Assembly: GCA_907165275.2 (NCBI GenBank)
Contig: OU015665.1
Location: 8,928,001 to 8,992,000, forward strand
Length of the DNA: 64,000 nucleotides
Origin: Zygaena filipendulae
Taxonomy: Eukaryota > Arthropoda > Insecta > Lepidoptera > Zygaenidae
Direction of reading: 5' to 3'
Below are positions 12,656-23,905 of the stretch, piece by piece. The position numbers and the translations under genes are program-made. How positions within the stretch are numbered: the stretch's first letter is position 1; every line of letters begins with the position of its first letter. Under the pieces are notes generated by a model. That model ran no database searches. It saw only the letters and a program-made list of their open reading frames with translations, and was not told the DNA's origin.

Positions 12656-12699
12656 AATTCTTGTGTACAAGAACTGCTCAGTTCTTGTACACAAGAATT
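12656..12699. repeat. Perfect 20-bp hairpin
   Basis: Arms AATTCTTGTGTACAAGAACT and its exact complement with loop GCTC. Each arm is itself nearly palindromic around GTAC. Confidence 0.92.
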
Positions 12700-13261
12700 A
12701 GATACGATCATACCTACTACTCACTACTGCGCATAGTGCTATTCGCATTTCATTTGCACATCACAAATAATGCTCTACTAAACTAAATTATTTAATTAAT
12801 TATCTATAGATATTTAATTTATATATATAAAGATTTCCAATCAAGTGCAGTTTCCACTTTTTAAATCCAAAGATGAGGCCCAAAACGCTCAGTTAAGTTA
12901 AACCTGCCGCCTCAGCGGTACAACAACATAAATAAAATCGTTCCGTAATTATTTTAAACGGTTTTAACTTATTATTTAAGGTGAAACTGAATTGATGTGA
13001 ATTTTTATAGTCGCGGCAACACGATGTTAAAATAACATGATTTACGAAAGGCGTGAGTGAATTTTACGAAGGTTTAGCATTATACGAACAACTTATTTTC
13101 ATGATTATAATACCAGAACGATAATGGAGGGAGACTTTTTATAAAAAAAAAAAGTTTGCAAATTTTGAAACGTACAACTCACAAACGAATATTGAGAATT
13201 GCTTACCTATAGGTATTTATATGATTCATTAAAAATTAAATATGCGTTATAATATTATATA
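12700..13261. other. No gene seen
   Basis: Unassigned AT-rich sequence. 11188-11487 is also unassigned. Confidence 0.45.
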
Positions 13262-13500
13262 GAATAACTGTCCCCCACGGTTTCACCCGCGGTAATTTCG
13301 GAGTTCCCGCGGGAATTCTAGGATAAACTACACGTATATTTACTTTAAATAAGTAAATAAATAAAATAAACCTTCCTCTTAAATCACTTTTATATCTATT
13401 AAAAAAAACCATCAAAATCCGTTGCGTATTTAAAAAATCTAAGCATAGGTAAGTACATAGGGACAGACAGACAGCGGGAAGCGACTCTATTTTATACTAT
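13262..13500 (-). mobile_element. Helitron-like copy
   Basis: AACTGTCCCCCACGGTTTCA through a GACAGACAGAC run; CTAG is lost. Confidence 0.62.
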
Positions 13501-13693
13501 GTAGTAATGCAGTGATATATTATACCTATTTAATGTTAGTATGGTCACAGATAATTATAATACTAACGTATGGTGGTGGATGAATTTCTGTAGGTACGTC
13601 ATTCTATAAACCTAAAATCCTTAAGTAATTGAGTTTTCTGAAATCTTTATTTATTTCCTATTTATATTCTAAGGATGAAAACTTTATTAATTA

Positions 13694-13850
13694 CTAGCTG
13701 TTCCCCGCGGTTTTACCCACGTTAATTTCGGAGTTCCCGCGGAAATTCCGGGATAAAAAGTGCCCTACAAGGTGTATCAAGATAAATGGTTGAGCCTTTA
13801 AGGCGTGAAAGCGTAACAGACAGACAGACAGACAGAGTTACTTTCGCATT
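13694..13850 (-). mobile_element. Helitron-like copy
   Basis: CTAGCTGTTCCCCGCGG to a GACAGACAGACAGACAG run; central part deleted. Confidence 0.68.
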
Positions 13851-13945
13851 TATTATCGAATGTGTTCTAACTTAGCACATAGGAGAGAAACCCGAAATCA
13901 TTTAGGTGAACTCGAAACCAGCTATTCAAATTATAAATTAATTAG

Positions 13946-14134
13946 CTAGTCCCCGCGGTTTCACCCGCGTTAATTTTGGAGTTACCGCGAGAATTCCGGA
14001 TTAAAATATAGCCTATGTTACTTAGGTATAACGTAGCTGTCGAATGAAATCGGTCCAGTAGTTTTTGAGTTAAATCCTAACAAACAAACAAACACAAAAA
14101 ATCAAATCTTTCCTCTTTATGTTATTAGTATAGA
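13946..14134 (-). mobile_element. Helitron-like copy, both ends recognisable
   Basis: CTAGTCCCCGCGGTTTCACC to TTATGTTATTAGTATAGAGA. Confidence 0.72.
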
Positions 14135-14631
14135 GATACAGGAATGGTTTTAAGCAATGCGCAAAAAAAATTTTGGTGGTTCAGTATCAGTAAGTAATAG
14201 AACACATTTCCATTATTTTCAAAACTTTTTTTATCCGGCTTTAAATTAGCAAAATATGGACACTATCTATTCGTAATAATATCAATGGGCGCGCGCGCCG
14301 TGCGGCGTGTACAGGGGTGTTGCAGCGGGGGTGAACGACCTCGATCAGTCGGTACATTGTAACCCACGTACCTAGCCGAACGAGCGCTTCGCGCGCAGCG
14401 GTGGCGCGGGCGGCGGCGAATAGAGTAGCCAATACACCAATTGCAAAGTATACAACTTTCGTTCACGATAACTTTACTTTTTTGTACTAAGACTTATCAA
14501 ATAAAAAAAGGTATTTATTAAAACTCCTTTAAGTTTAATTTGTAAAAGTTTGCGCACTGAATAAAAAATATTCCTGTATAGATTACAAATTTCTTTTTTG
14601 GAATATCGTCTTTATTTGACGTGACTCTTTG
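14135..14631. other. GC-rich island of about 145 bp, unassigned
   Basis: 14286-14430 is strikingly GC/CpG-rich (GGGCGCGCGCGCCGTGCGGC, GCGGTGGCGCGGGCGGCGGC) in AT-rich surroundings. Overlapping short minus frames have no recognisable domain. Confidence 0.4.
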
Positions 14632-14770
14632 GCTACCCCACGGTAAAACCCCACGGTAAAAGGTTGTCTGGAAGAGATCGCTAGCGATAAGACCGCCTTT
14701 TGTATGCCTTTAGTTATAAGTTTTTGTTAACACACTGTAACATTATTTTGGTGTACAATAAAGTGTATTC
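14632..14770 (+). mobile_element. LINE 3'-end fragment
   Basis: It has GGTTGTCTGGAAGAGATCGC, GCGATAAGACCGCC and GGTGTACAATAAAGTG, the 3' UTR end of a common lepidopteran non-LTR family. It runs directly into the pentanucleotide repeat, which probably grew from the element's short-repeat tail. Confidence 0.7.
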
Positions 14771-15609
14771 TATTCTATTCTGTTCTGTTCTGTTCTTTTC
14801 TGTTCTGTTCTGTTCTGTTCTGTTCTGTTCTGTTCTGTTCTGTTTCTATTCTGTTTCTATTCTATTCTATTCTATTCTATTCTATTCTATTCTATTCTAT
14901 TCTATTCTATTCTATTCTATTCTATTCTATTCTATTCTATTCTATTCTATTCTATTCTATTCTATTCTATTCTATTCTATTCTATTCTATTCTATTCTAT
15001 TCTATTCTATTCTATTCTATTCTATTCTATTCTATTCTATTCTATTCTATTCTATTCTATTCTATTCTATTCTATTCTATTCTATTCTATTCTATTCTAT
15101 TCTATTCTATTCTATTCTATTCTATTCTATTCTATTCTATTCTATTCTATTCTATTCTATTCTATTCTATTCTATTCTATTCTATTCTATTCTATTCTAT
15201 TCTATTCTATTCTATTCTATTCTATTCTATTCTATTCTATTCTATTCTATTCTATTCTATTCTATTCTATTCTATTCTATTCTATTCTATTCTATTCTAT
15301 TCTATTCTATTCTATTCTATTCTATTCTATTCTATTCTATTCTATTCTATTCTATTCTATTCTATTCTATTCTATTCTATTCTATTCTATTCTATTCTAT
15401 TCTATTCTATTCTATTCTATTCTATTCTATTCTATTCTATTCTATTCTATTCTATTCTATTCTATTCTATTCTATTCTATTCTATTCTATTCTATTCTAT
15501 TCTATTCTATTCTATTCTATTCTATTCTATTCTATTCTATTCTATTCTATTCTATTCTATTCTATTCTATTCTATTCTATTCTATTCTATTCTATTCTAT
15601 TCTATTCTA
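14771..15609. repeat. Pentanucleotide microsatellite (TTCTG)n then (TTCTA)n
   Basis: About 80 bp of mixed TTCTG/TTCTA units (14771-14857), then about 750 bp (around 150 units) of perfect TTCTA from 14858 to 15608. It creates a meaningless open frame of alternating Tyr-Ser-Ile-Leu-Phe on the + strand. Confidence 0.97.
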
Positions 15610-15930
15610 AAACAAAGTAATTGAAGCGGAATAAATTTTACAAGAGGAGCAAAAAACCGAAAACACACTAACTTAATTTTGATTTGTCTAAGACCAAAGC
15701 CTTTTCGATGGTTGTTGCAGCACAATAAATTTCACAGGAGGAGAAGAAAACCGGAAATCGCTTAATTTAAAAAAAGATCTTCCATAGTTTAACGGTTTTC
15801 CAATTTTCATTTCTCCAACACTAAATAAAGCCTTTTTGATGGTTGTGAGAAATATAGGAACGTTCGTTATGCGTGGAAAGTGCCAAAAATACAAAAAATA
15901 CTGTTGAGGAAACAAATATTTCGCGTTTTT
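15608..15930. mobile_element. Decayed relative of the 34561 MITE
   Basis: It shares AAAACAAAGTAA, the GGAAATCGCTTAATTTAAA half-repeats and the GTTATGCGTGRAAA end with 34561-34901. Its outer left end is missing where the ATTCT microsatellite joins it. Confidence 0.65.
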
Positions 15931-17145
15931 TGCATTTTTATTCTTTTTTCTTTTCCAACGGCACGACGCCGGAAGTCCGCGAGCAAATCAGCGGTCAAGC
16001 GTCGGCAGTGAATGTACATTCTTCAGCTACATTGTAACAACATCGATTGCTGTATGACTGAAATTTTCACTTAAACAACTTCTAAATATAGTTCGCTAAC
16101 CAAACATCTAGCGTAATAGTGTGCTATGTTTGCAACAGTTAATGTTACCGAAGAGAAGCTCGAATATTAAGTTTTTGTTTTCCATTTAAGATTGAACTAG
16201 CTGTTGATCGTAACTCAATTCGCTTACTATATAAATAAATGCAAGCAGAAAACGTCACTATCGAGTCCACAGACCAGATAGAAGGGGTTCAATGCATTGT
16301 TAAAACGGATGAAAACCAGTGTCACTTGATGATTTTAGGTATTATTAATAATCTATCCTATAATAAAAGAGTATAATCCGCGATTCTGTAGGTACATTGA
16401 ATATTTTTACCTAAAATTGAAAGGGGCGATAAAAGAAGTAAAAAACCCACCATAAAAAATTCTTTTCTGTCTGTCTGTCTGTTTGCGATAATCTCCGCAT
16501 CCACTAAACGGATTGTCATGCGATTTTCACAGGTAGATTAAGCTTAGTCTGGCGCTACATTTAGGCTTTGTTTCATTTAAATCGAATGTCGGGAAAAAAG
16601 TTGTTATATAAAAACGTTTCACGTGGGTAAAACCGCGGGGCACAGCTAGTAATATAATAAGTTTATTCAATCTACTATCTTTAAACGAGCAATTCAGCAT
16701 CTCAGCTTATTTTTCTCACAGTTATTCTTATAAAAATTTCCACCATCCTGACTTCTGCCAGCTTTAATTTCACTATCTATGAAACGTATTTAATAACTTA
16801 CTTAATTGATGACAGAAACGATAATATAATTTATGACGGTTTTTTTTACAATTTCAAAATTATTAATATAAAAAAAAACAGAGCTACCTGAGCTCGCCAC
16901 CTATTTTTTCTAGTTAATATAAGTCCAGACTACATTACGTCTTGATATCAGCTAAAATAAACGTCGTCTGTCGGTGTCTGTGATGGAACATATCTGGCAC
17001 GGTCAATGTCTGTAGATAGAAACGGACCCTTAGTCGTTCTGCGCACGGATGATCATGTTTTTTTCATACAAAGCGCGTCGACCGTCAAGAAAATCCTAAA
17101 TTTAATGCGCCCAAAGAGTTAGTTTTAAATTATTATCTTCCATTG
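15931..17145. other. No gene seen outside the Helitron at 16374
   Basis: Unassigned. 17417-17899 also shows no gene; a short AGAAT repeat lies near 17585. Confidence 0.45.
16374..16649 (+). mobile_element. Helitron-like copy, third subfamily
   Basis: AATCCGCGATTCTGTAGGTA, GGGGCGATAAAAGAAG, CTGTCTGTCTGTC, ending AAACCGCGGGGCACAGCTAG. Matches 24962-25242; a body fragment lies near 6030-6240. Confidence 0.68.
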
Positions 17146-17416
17146 GCGACCCAATTGGCGCAATGGTCACCATGCCTGCCCGCTAATCAAGAGGTTCCGG
17201 GTTCGATTCCCGGTGGGGGTGGACTTCGTGTGATGAACACAGGGTTCCATTTTCCAGTCTGGGTGTGTATATATATATCTATATTATAATATATATGTAA
17301 TAATATTTGTAGTATATACCACGTTTGCTTGGTTTCCACGACACAAGCTTAAGCTTAGTGTGGGATCAAGTAGATCCGTGTGTTGTGAAGTGGATTATTT
17401 TTATTATTATTATTGT
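17146..17416 (+). mobile_element. tRNA-derived SINE (family A), near-complete
   Basis: The head has RNA polymerase III-like boxes: GGCGCAATGGTCACC (A box) and GGTTCGATTCC (B box). The body is TA-rich, then GATCAAGTAGATCCGTGTG, with a (TTA)n tail. Other copies or pieces lie at 27911, 32412, 46098, 52117 and 57897. Confidence 0.82.
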
Positions 17417-17899
17417 TATTCCCGCGAACCAATTGCAGTGAAACAAAGCCCATGTTGTAATAAGCTACACGGGAGGCAACTGCAAACCCCCGATTCCGTG
17501 CAGCAGTTAATGCGTGATAGACTACAAACATAGAGATAGACTGACCAAAACTGCGCATTAAAATTGTACATTTAAATAAATGATAGAATAGAATAGAATC
17601 ATTTCTTTTAAATTGTCAATTTCATAGTTATATTACTGATAAAAATGTCAGAGGATAACAAGGGCGTCGCCGGGGGGGACATGGGGCAATATTTTGGAGG
17701 ATAAAACATATGAACGCCTGGTACAGTCGAAAGCATGAAGCTGAAAACGTGAATGGCCTTGAGTTTTGGCAAATCTGATATAGTCATAAATAAAATGGCG
17801 GCGATTTTAAAAACGTATGTCAAAATCTTAATGTTATTCTGAATATGTCAATACTTTATACAATATACAATATAAAATAATAATATATAATAAATATAC

Positions 17900-18337
17900 T
17901 TTTTAATACAGTTGCTCAAAAAGTGGCGTATTGCAGGGACGTTTAGCGTTCGGGATGTGGGCTATTACATACTCGAGCTTTTTGTTTACCTTTCCCGAAC
18001 TCGTGCGTTCTCTTTGCCAACTGTCAAAAATGGCGACACGACTTTGACACACTTTTTGCATTGCGAAACGTAGGTTTCGCATTACTAATACGACTAGCGC
18101 CATCTCTTGATCACAGTTGGAACTTAGTTGAGTTTGTTGTGTTTTTGATATTTTATTAAATTGCTTAATTTTTTCGTAACTGTATTAAAAATAGTTGTTC
18201 AGTACACGTGCGGAACCGTCATTGCAACTAGTTCCGACTGTCAACCCTCACCTTCGGCTGCGCCTCGGCTCGGGTAGACATTTGTCGGAACTCTTTGCAA
18301 TGACAGGCTTTCCGCACTTATAATGAAATATACTATT
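17900..18337. repeat. 438-bp dispersed repeat, copy 1
   Basis: It matches 56597-57033 over its whole length with only about two differences (one indel, one substitution). It begins TTTTTAATACAGTTGC and ends AAATATACTATT. The right third is an inverted repeat stem (GTGCGGAACCGTCATTGCAA against TTGCAATGACAGGC...CCGCAC) around a CpG-rich loop. No long frame and no clear target duplication; class not determined. Confidence 0.88.
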
Positions 18338-18771
18338 ATACAATAAACTTTGTGAATTGATTTACGTTTTGTCATGCGATGCGGAATTTATTAATAGGTA
18401 AGAAAGTAAATTGCTTGCACTTTGATCGCTTTGCGGTACCATTTGACTCTGTAGTGGTAACCTTACCTAACTTAACCATACTAAAGGCTTTTTGCAGATT
18501 ATAAGAAAATTTCATGTAACACAAAATTACTATGTAGTATGCGCGTGTCTTATCCGATAATAAAAAAATTCTTATAATATGTATGGTCTCGTAACAATCA
18601 AAGCAACTGGATGTCTTATTTGACATTTTTATAAGACACAACAAAATTTGGTTTAGTTGTAAACTGTGAGACTGACTAGATGGCGAACTTTGAATATACT
18701 TACACTTAAAACATTTCTTAAAATGTGCAAAAGGCGTTAGCGAGTGGGGTGCGTTTTTAAGCTAACGGTCA

Positions 18772-18821
18772 CCATAATATACAATATCTACTTATACAAT
18801 TTGTTTGACTGACGACGTAGT
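18772..18821. repeat. 50-bp target site duplication, left copy
   Basis: Identical over 50 bp to 20571-20620 on the far side of the LINE poly-A tail. An adjoining A could belong to either side. Confidence 0.93.
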
Positions 18822-20570
18822 AAGTAACGCTCAAAAAGCTGCAAAATTTGCTGAACATCTTGAGAAGATTTTCCAACCACATGAAAACAATGAGCTTGGA
18901 ATAATGCTAGATGAACCTTTATTACAAGACGAACTAGAAATAAAACTCACGACGCCAAAAGAAGTCTCCAGAGAAATAAATCGCTTAAAGCAAAAGAAAT
19001 CTCCAGGTTACGATCTCATCACAGGTGAAGTCCTTCGTAACCTGCCTCGTAAAGCAATAGTAAAACTCACAACACTTATCAATGCTTCATTTAGACTAAA
19101 ATATGTTCCAGGCATTTGGAAATTCGCCGAAGTCATTATGATTCCTAAACCAGGAAAACTAGCACACGAGGTGACATCATACAGACCGATATCCCTCTTA
19201 CCAGTAATAAGTAAACTATTTGAAAAACTTCTTATAAAAAGGATAAGACCTGTTGTAGACGATAGAAATTTAATCCCTGATTACCAATTCGGCTTCAGAG
19301 AAAAGCATTCTACTATAGAACAAGTGCATAGATTAACTAATATTATTGAAAAATCTTTAGAAGAGAAAAAAGTCTGTTCCACTGTTTTTCTAGATGTCGC
19401 TCAAGCATTTGATAAAGTGTGGCATGATGGACTGATTTACAAACTAAAGAAAATGCTTCCAAAACAATTTACAGATATTCTACAATCGTACTTATCTGAC
19501 AGAATGTTTCGTATTAGACAAGAAGACTCATATTCAGAAATCAAGCAAATACAAGCTGGAGTACCACAAGGAAGTGTCTTAGGGCCGGTCCTTTACCTAT
19601 TATACACATGTGATATTCCAATTCCAGAAAATATTACCATTGCAACCTTTGCGGATGACACAGCTATCATGGCTACAGGGGTCACTCACGAAGAAGCAGT
19701 GGAAAAGGTACAATCTGCTGTTAACGTTATCTACAACTGGACCGCGAAATGGCGCATAAAACTAAATGAGTCGAAGTCAACTCACATAGATTTTACTAAT
19801 AAAAAAACCTCATATCACCCGGTGCACATACGTGACAATGTGATACCGTATGAAACTACAGCCAAATATTTGGGCATGACTCTTGACACCAAGCTCCGCT
19901 GGAGAGCTCACGTCAAAAAGAAACGCGATGAACTGGAACTTCGCTACAGGAAGATGCATTGGCTGCTTGGGAGACACTCGGCGTTATCAGTGCACAACAA
20001 ACTACTGCTGTACAAACAAGTCCTAAGACCGATATGGACTTACGGTATTCAGCTGTGGGGCTGTACCAAACAGAGCAACGTGCAAATGATACAACGTTTT
20101 CAGAACAAAGTACTCAGAGGTGTTGTAAACGCGCCTTGGTACATAAGAAACGAAGACCTCCATCGGGACCTCGGAGTGGAATCTGTTAACGATACTATCA
20201 AAAAATATGCCGAAGCTCACCAACACAGACTTCGTCACCATGTGAACGTCGAGGCCATCCAGCTCCTCGACAACACAAATATAAAACGAAGACTAAAAAG
20301 GACCAAACCTTTTGAGTTAGTGTAGTGTATAGTGATAGTGTATTTAGTGCTGTGAGTACTGTATCCAAAGAACACAAGAACAAAGTGTCTTCCCCTTAAT
20401 AGAGACAATAAGAAAAGTGTTATTGGACACATTCTTAGTATAGTCTTGCTTAGAAGTTTAGGTCAAATTTAAAATACTTATTAGTCATAACTAGATTGGC
20501 TAGATTGTATTATAATGATTTACCTCCTTGGGTATATCATACAAGAAAAAAAAAAAAAAAAAAAAAAAAA
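18822..20570 (+). mobile_element. Jockey-clade non-LTR retrotransposon, 5'-truncated, young
   Basis: It holds an open reverse transcriptase frame, a 3' UTR of about 220 bp and a 25-A tail (20546-20570). It is flanked by identical 50-bp copies of the target: 18772-18821 before it and 20571-20620 after it. The endonuclease part of ORF2 and all of ORF1 are missing, so this copy cannot move by itself. The intact frame and unchanged duplications indicate recent insertion. Confidence 0.93.
18823..20325 (+). CDS. LINE ORF2 fragment: reverse transcriptase and C-terminal region
   Basis: About 500 residues open to a TAG stop. The order is a pre-RT helix region, KKSPGYDLITGEVL, then MIPKPGK and SYRPISLLP (fingers), FLDVAQAFDKVWHDGL (first catalytic Asp), QAGVPQGSVLGPVLY, the FADD catalytic box at 19648-19659, then KYLGMTLD and the C-terminal YG.QLWG...IQRFQNKVLR region typical of the Jockey clade. 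The frame continues upstream into the duplicated host target, so its first residues (from TTG at 18805) are host DNA and not a true start. The apurinic endonuclease domain is absent. It makes an RT that copies LINE RNA in families with full-length members. Confidence 0.92.
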   Translation, partial: SNAQKAAKFAEHLEKIFQPHENNELGIMLDEPLLQDELEIKLTTPKEVSREINRLKQKKSPGYDLITGEVLRNLPRKAIVKLTTLINASFRLKYVPGIWKFAEVIMIPKPGKLAHEVTSYRPISLLPVISKLFEKLLIKRIRPVVDDRNLIPDYQFGFREKHSTIEQVHRLTNIIEKSLEEKKVCSTVFLDVAQAFDKVWHDGLIYKLKKMLPKQFTDILQSYLSDRMFRIRQEDSYSEIKQIQAGVPQGSVLGPVLYLLYTCDIPIPENITIATFADDTAIMATGVTHEEAVEKVQSAVNVIYNWTAKWRIKLNESKSTHIDFTNKKTSYHPVHIRDNVIPYETTAKYLGMTLDTKLRWRAHVKKKRDELELRYRKMHWLLGRHSALSVHNKLLLYKQVLRPIWTYGIQLWGCTKQSNVQMIQRFQNKVLRGVVNAPWYIRNEDLHRDLGVESVNDTIKKYAEAHQHRLRHHVNVEAIQLLDNTNIKRRLKRTKPFELV

Positions 20571-20620
20571 CCATAATATACAATATCTACTTATACAATT
20601 TGTTTGACTGACGACGTAGT
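20571..20620. repeat. 50-bp target site duplication, right copy
   Basis: It begins straight after the A25 tail and matches the left copy base for base. Confidence 0.93.
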
Positions 20621-22195
20621 TTGTGTAGGTACTTACTGGATTGATAGATATCCTCAACATTTTGTGTGAAGATATATTCGGGTTCATGATTTTTAACTAT
20701 TGTCATAAAATAAATATGGTGCAGCGTGTGTAGGTAGGTAAGTAATTTTTATTTACTCATTAACTAAGTTAAATTAGAACCGGTGATATACTGCCACTAA
20801 CTTACACAAGTTACACACTTAAACGTTATTGTACCAATAAAACAACACAAACGAGAAATACAAACAAAATGCATGCAACGCCATAAATTGTAGCATATAA
20901 ACACTTACTGGGGCCAATTTGCCGTTTGCAAAACTAGTTTTACACTTTATTGTAGATCGGAATAGAGGTCACAATCCAACTGAATGTTGGCAAAGTGAGA
21001 AACGATAGTGTTGTACAGATTTTGCAGAAGAAGCCGATATCGAGATCTGGCTATTAACGCGAGGAGGTTAAGGCGGGGCCACACTGACGTGCTGATTACA
21101 TCTTTCCGAACTGAAAAACTCGAGTCGATTATATTAAGGTTGCTCCGGGTGCTTCTGCACTAATGAAATAATTTCACATGTAATTTAAGACTGTTTAAGA
21201 TGTCAAATTTTAAATTGGATGCGTGAAAAGGGATGCTTTTAAAAATAATAATTAAACGATTCTTTGAAGTTGCGCGGCGGGTAGTTAAGTGAAGTTAAAT
21301 GAATTTTGAATTATGAACGATTGTTTTCTGCGTTGTTTCGGTTTACGTCGCGTTGTTTTTTTTTTGGTTATCATCGTTAAGCCAATTGGCCAGATAGCGT
21401 GTGCTTTCTTTTTGTATATACATACTTACGATAATACCTATTGTATATTTTATACAACTTCAGTTGTTAACTTACCGTTTCAAATCTTTTCGACTTAACA
21501 AGTTTCACGTGACTATATCGACAAAAAAATTATACCTACATACAAACGTACTCCTCTTTTTTTTAAACTTGTTAAAAAGTAGCCAAGTCTCCCTCGGAAA
21601 CTGAACCTCCGGCGATGAAGGTTGCAAAGTAGCATTTTAACTACATCTCCATAGAGGTTCGAACCCGACTTTGTTGCACGATGTGCGTGTCGAACTGAAA
21701 TCCGGACATAAATAGGTACCTACACACCCGCCCCAATTTATAGCCACACATCTCCATTTGGTGTTGCGTGTTTAAAAAATTAACAACATTAAACCCTTCA
21801 TTGATTCAACATTAATCATTGTTTCATTTTTATTGCTGGCGAGTTTATTCGTAAGTATATAGGTAGGTACATGGCCAATAAATTCACAAAAGAAAATAAG
21901 CGTTAAAAGTCATATCGATTCTAATATTTAGTGGAAACTGCTCCCACGCATCTTTGTCTACTTGATACAGGTACTTTTCGTTTGTGTGTTTTTGTAAATT
22001 TCTCAACTTAGAATAAAATCTAGGTACCTATGATAATGTAAAAAAAACAACGCAAGCAAACAAAAAATATCGTTTTGTTTGTTTGGACACTCATTACGCT
22101 GAATCTACAGAACGGATACGAATAAAACTCACTAAGTACATATTTACGTCGCTTTTATCACAGACTGATATACCTATACATAATATTCATCAAAC
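20621..22195. other. No gene seen
   Basis: Short plus-strand frames at 21313-21604 lack domains. No repeat with a second copy in the window. 18338-18771 is also empty by eye. Confidence 0.45.
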
Positions 22196-22557
22196 TTTTT
22201 TTTTTTTTTATGTCATAGGGGGCAAACGGGCAAGTGGTACACCTGATGGTAAGTGATTACCGCCACCCATAGACATCTGCAACACCAGAAGGCGTGCAGG
22301 TGCGTTGCCAACCTGGAATGAGGATGGGAACTGGCTTTCAAGTGAGGCTGCCGGAACACACCGTTAGGTGCTTGGCGACAGATTTGCAACTTGAAGGTGG
22401 TAGCTAGCCAGCCGGGCACTAGAGAGCGCCCTACCACCATGCTATGGTTTCCTCACGATGTTTTCCTTCACCGACAGCTCAAGCTCATTGTTAGGATTTG
22501 AACCTACACCTTGCGGCGTTTAATCCAAACGCACTAACCACTGAGCTATCATCGCTT
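22196..22557 (-). mobile_element. tRNA-derived SINE (family C), full-length
   Basis: Read on the minus strand it starts with GATAGCTCAGTGGTTAG (A box) and GGTTCAAATCC (B box). It passes through a body of about 280 bp and ends in an A run (seen as T13 at 22196). The body words GGTGATTACCGCCACCCAT-like and GGCAAACGGGCAAGTGG are familiar from lepidopteran genomes. Confidence 0.82.
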
Positions 22558-23764
22558 TAGATTTACAACAGAGTTCTAGAGTGATTTATAAAATTTACAC
22601 GCATAAAACCGCTGACAACAGCTATTCTATAACTAGTCTATGACTATATACGAATCATATTGTAAAACTTTGTTTGCAAGTTAGTATCTGGAACTAATAA
22701 CCGAATTTAAAAATTCTTTTATTGTAAGAAAAGAAAGGAAGTTAAAGTATCCCTTTGTAACGTACCTATAGATATTATACGTTTTTATTGAGAAACAAAA
22801 ACTTTAAAAACGGAATCTCTACATAAATAAACGCAGATGAAACCGCTGACAACAGATAGTCCAATATACTTAGAATAAGTATCCTCGAAAAAATGACACT
22901 CAACAAAATACTAGTGCTAATAAATAAAAACAATGTTATAGTATAGGTATTAGGTATGTGCTAAAGAAAAACGTGGTAAATTATTACCACAGCAACAAAA
23001 ATAAATCTGCAGTCCCCACTTCCAAAGCAACCGTTAGTTATTGATATCAAAGCAAAGCAAATTATAAATTTTATTCAGCGCAATAACTCAAAGCTAGTAT
23101 CCTTGATTTAGATCGTCGACGGTCCATTGTCACCGGCTATATTTAAAGCTGAACGCGCACCGTGGTATCTGCGTGTGCTCGACGCATTTGTCGTTTTTTT
23201 TTTTTTCACTCTCATTCTAAGTTCCAATTAATTAAATGGGATATATAAGCGGATCGATTGCAAAATCTATAATACACGCGAGCGGAAATTTTTATAATGT
23301 ACGATGACATAATTACAACTACTTTAGCTACAGACTTTAGACACATGCATGGGTACATTAATTAAAAAATAAATGGACAAATTTTTTGTGCAAATTTTTT
23401 TAATGCGCCAACCTCGATACCGGAATTTTCCTTATACTAAAACCTTTCCTACTAAGTAACTACTAGGTAGGTGAGTACTAAGTAAGTATACCTCATGAAA
23501 AAACCTATAAAATCTCGGAACAACTCGCAAATATTATATTGCAATTACATAATAAGGGAAGGTTCTGTGTTTCTCCTGTACTTTTCTATTAGAGAAACAT
23601 AGAACCATTATCTTTTGCACAGAACAGAAAATAACATATAAGGGAGGGAAATCAACTTAGTTTAGTATGAAAACAGATAAAAACCAGCGTCGCCGGGTGA
23701 TTTTCGCACAGAAAACTATTCATCACCCACAAAAACATTCATTAACGTAAAGAAATGTATTAAA
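22558..23764. other. No gene seen; weak promoter-like site
   Basis: CTATATTTAAAG near 23137 is followed by GC-richer text. No coding exon found. 23906-24317 is unassigned. Confidence 0.4.
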
Positions 23765-23905
23765 CGTTTCAAAATTCACAGTTCTGGCAATATTGTGGTA
23801 AATATACTTGAGACGGCAGCAAAAGAAGTGTTGGGCAAGTTAGAGCATTTTGCTATAACTTCCTTTGCAACGGTAGCGCGCCTACATGTCCTCTCTAGTT
23901 AATTT
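23765..23905 (+). repeat. Dispersed repeat of about 140 bp, copy 1
   Basis: Shares TTCAAAATTCACAG, GCAGCAAAAGAAGT, GTTAGAGCAT and CTCTAGTTA in order with 28660-28800. Class unknown. Confidence 0.7.

Noticed and set aside
14700..15620. 306-codon frame of repeated Tyr-Ser-Ile-Leu-Phe
   Set aside because: It is the translation of the TTCTA microsatellite and has no non-repeat coding part.
17146..17220. Possible tRNA gene (B box GGTTCGATTCC)
   Set aside because: No complete cloverleaf by eye; it is the head of a SINE with several copies. The same applies at 4834, 22500, 27911 and 35640.
17903..18103. Minus frame also partly present at 56628-56855 on the other strand
   Set aside because: Sits in the 438-bp repeat; the two copies keep different frames open because of an indel, so it is not a conserved protein.
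18805..18822. TTG start and first residues of the long RT frame
   Set aside because: These bases are the duplicated host target, not part of the LINE protein.
22213..22440. 75-codon minus frame
   Set aside because: Body of a tRNA-derived SINE.
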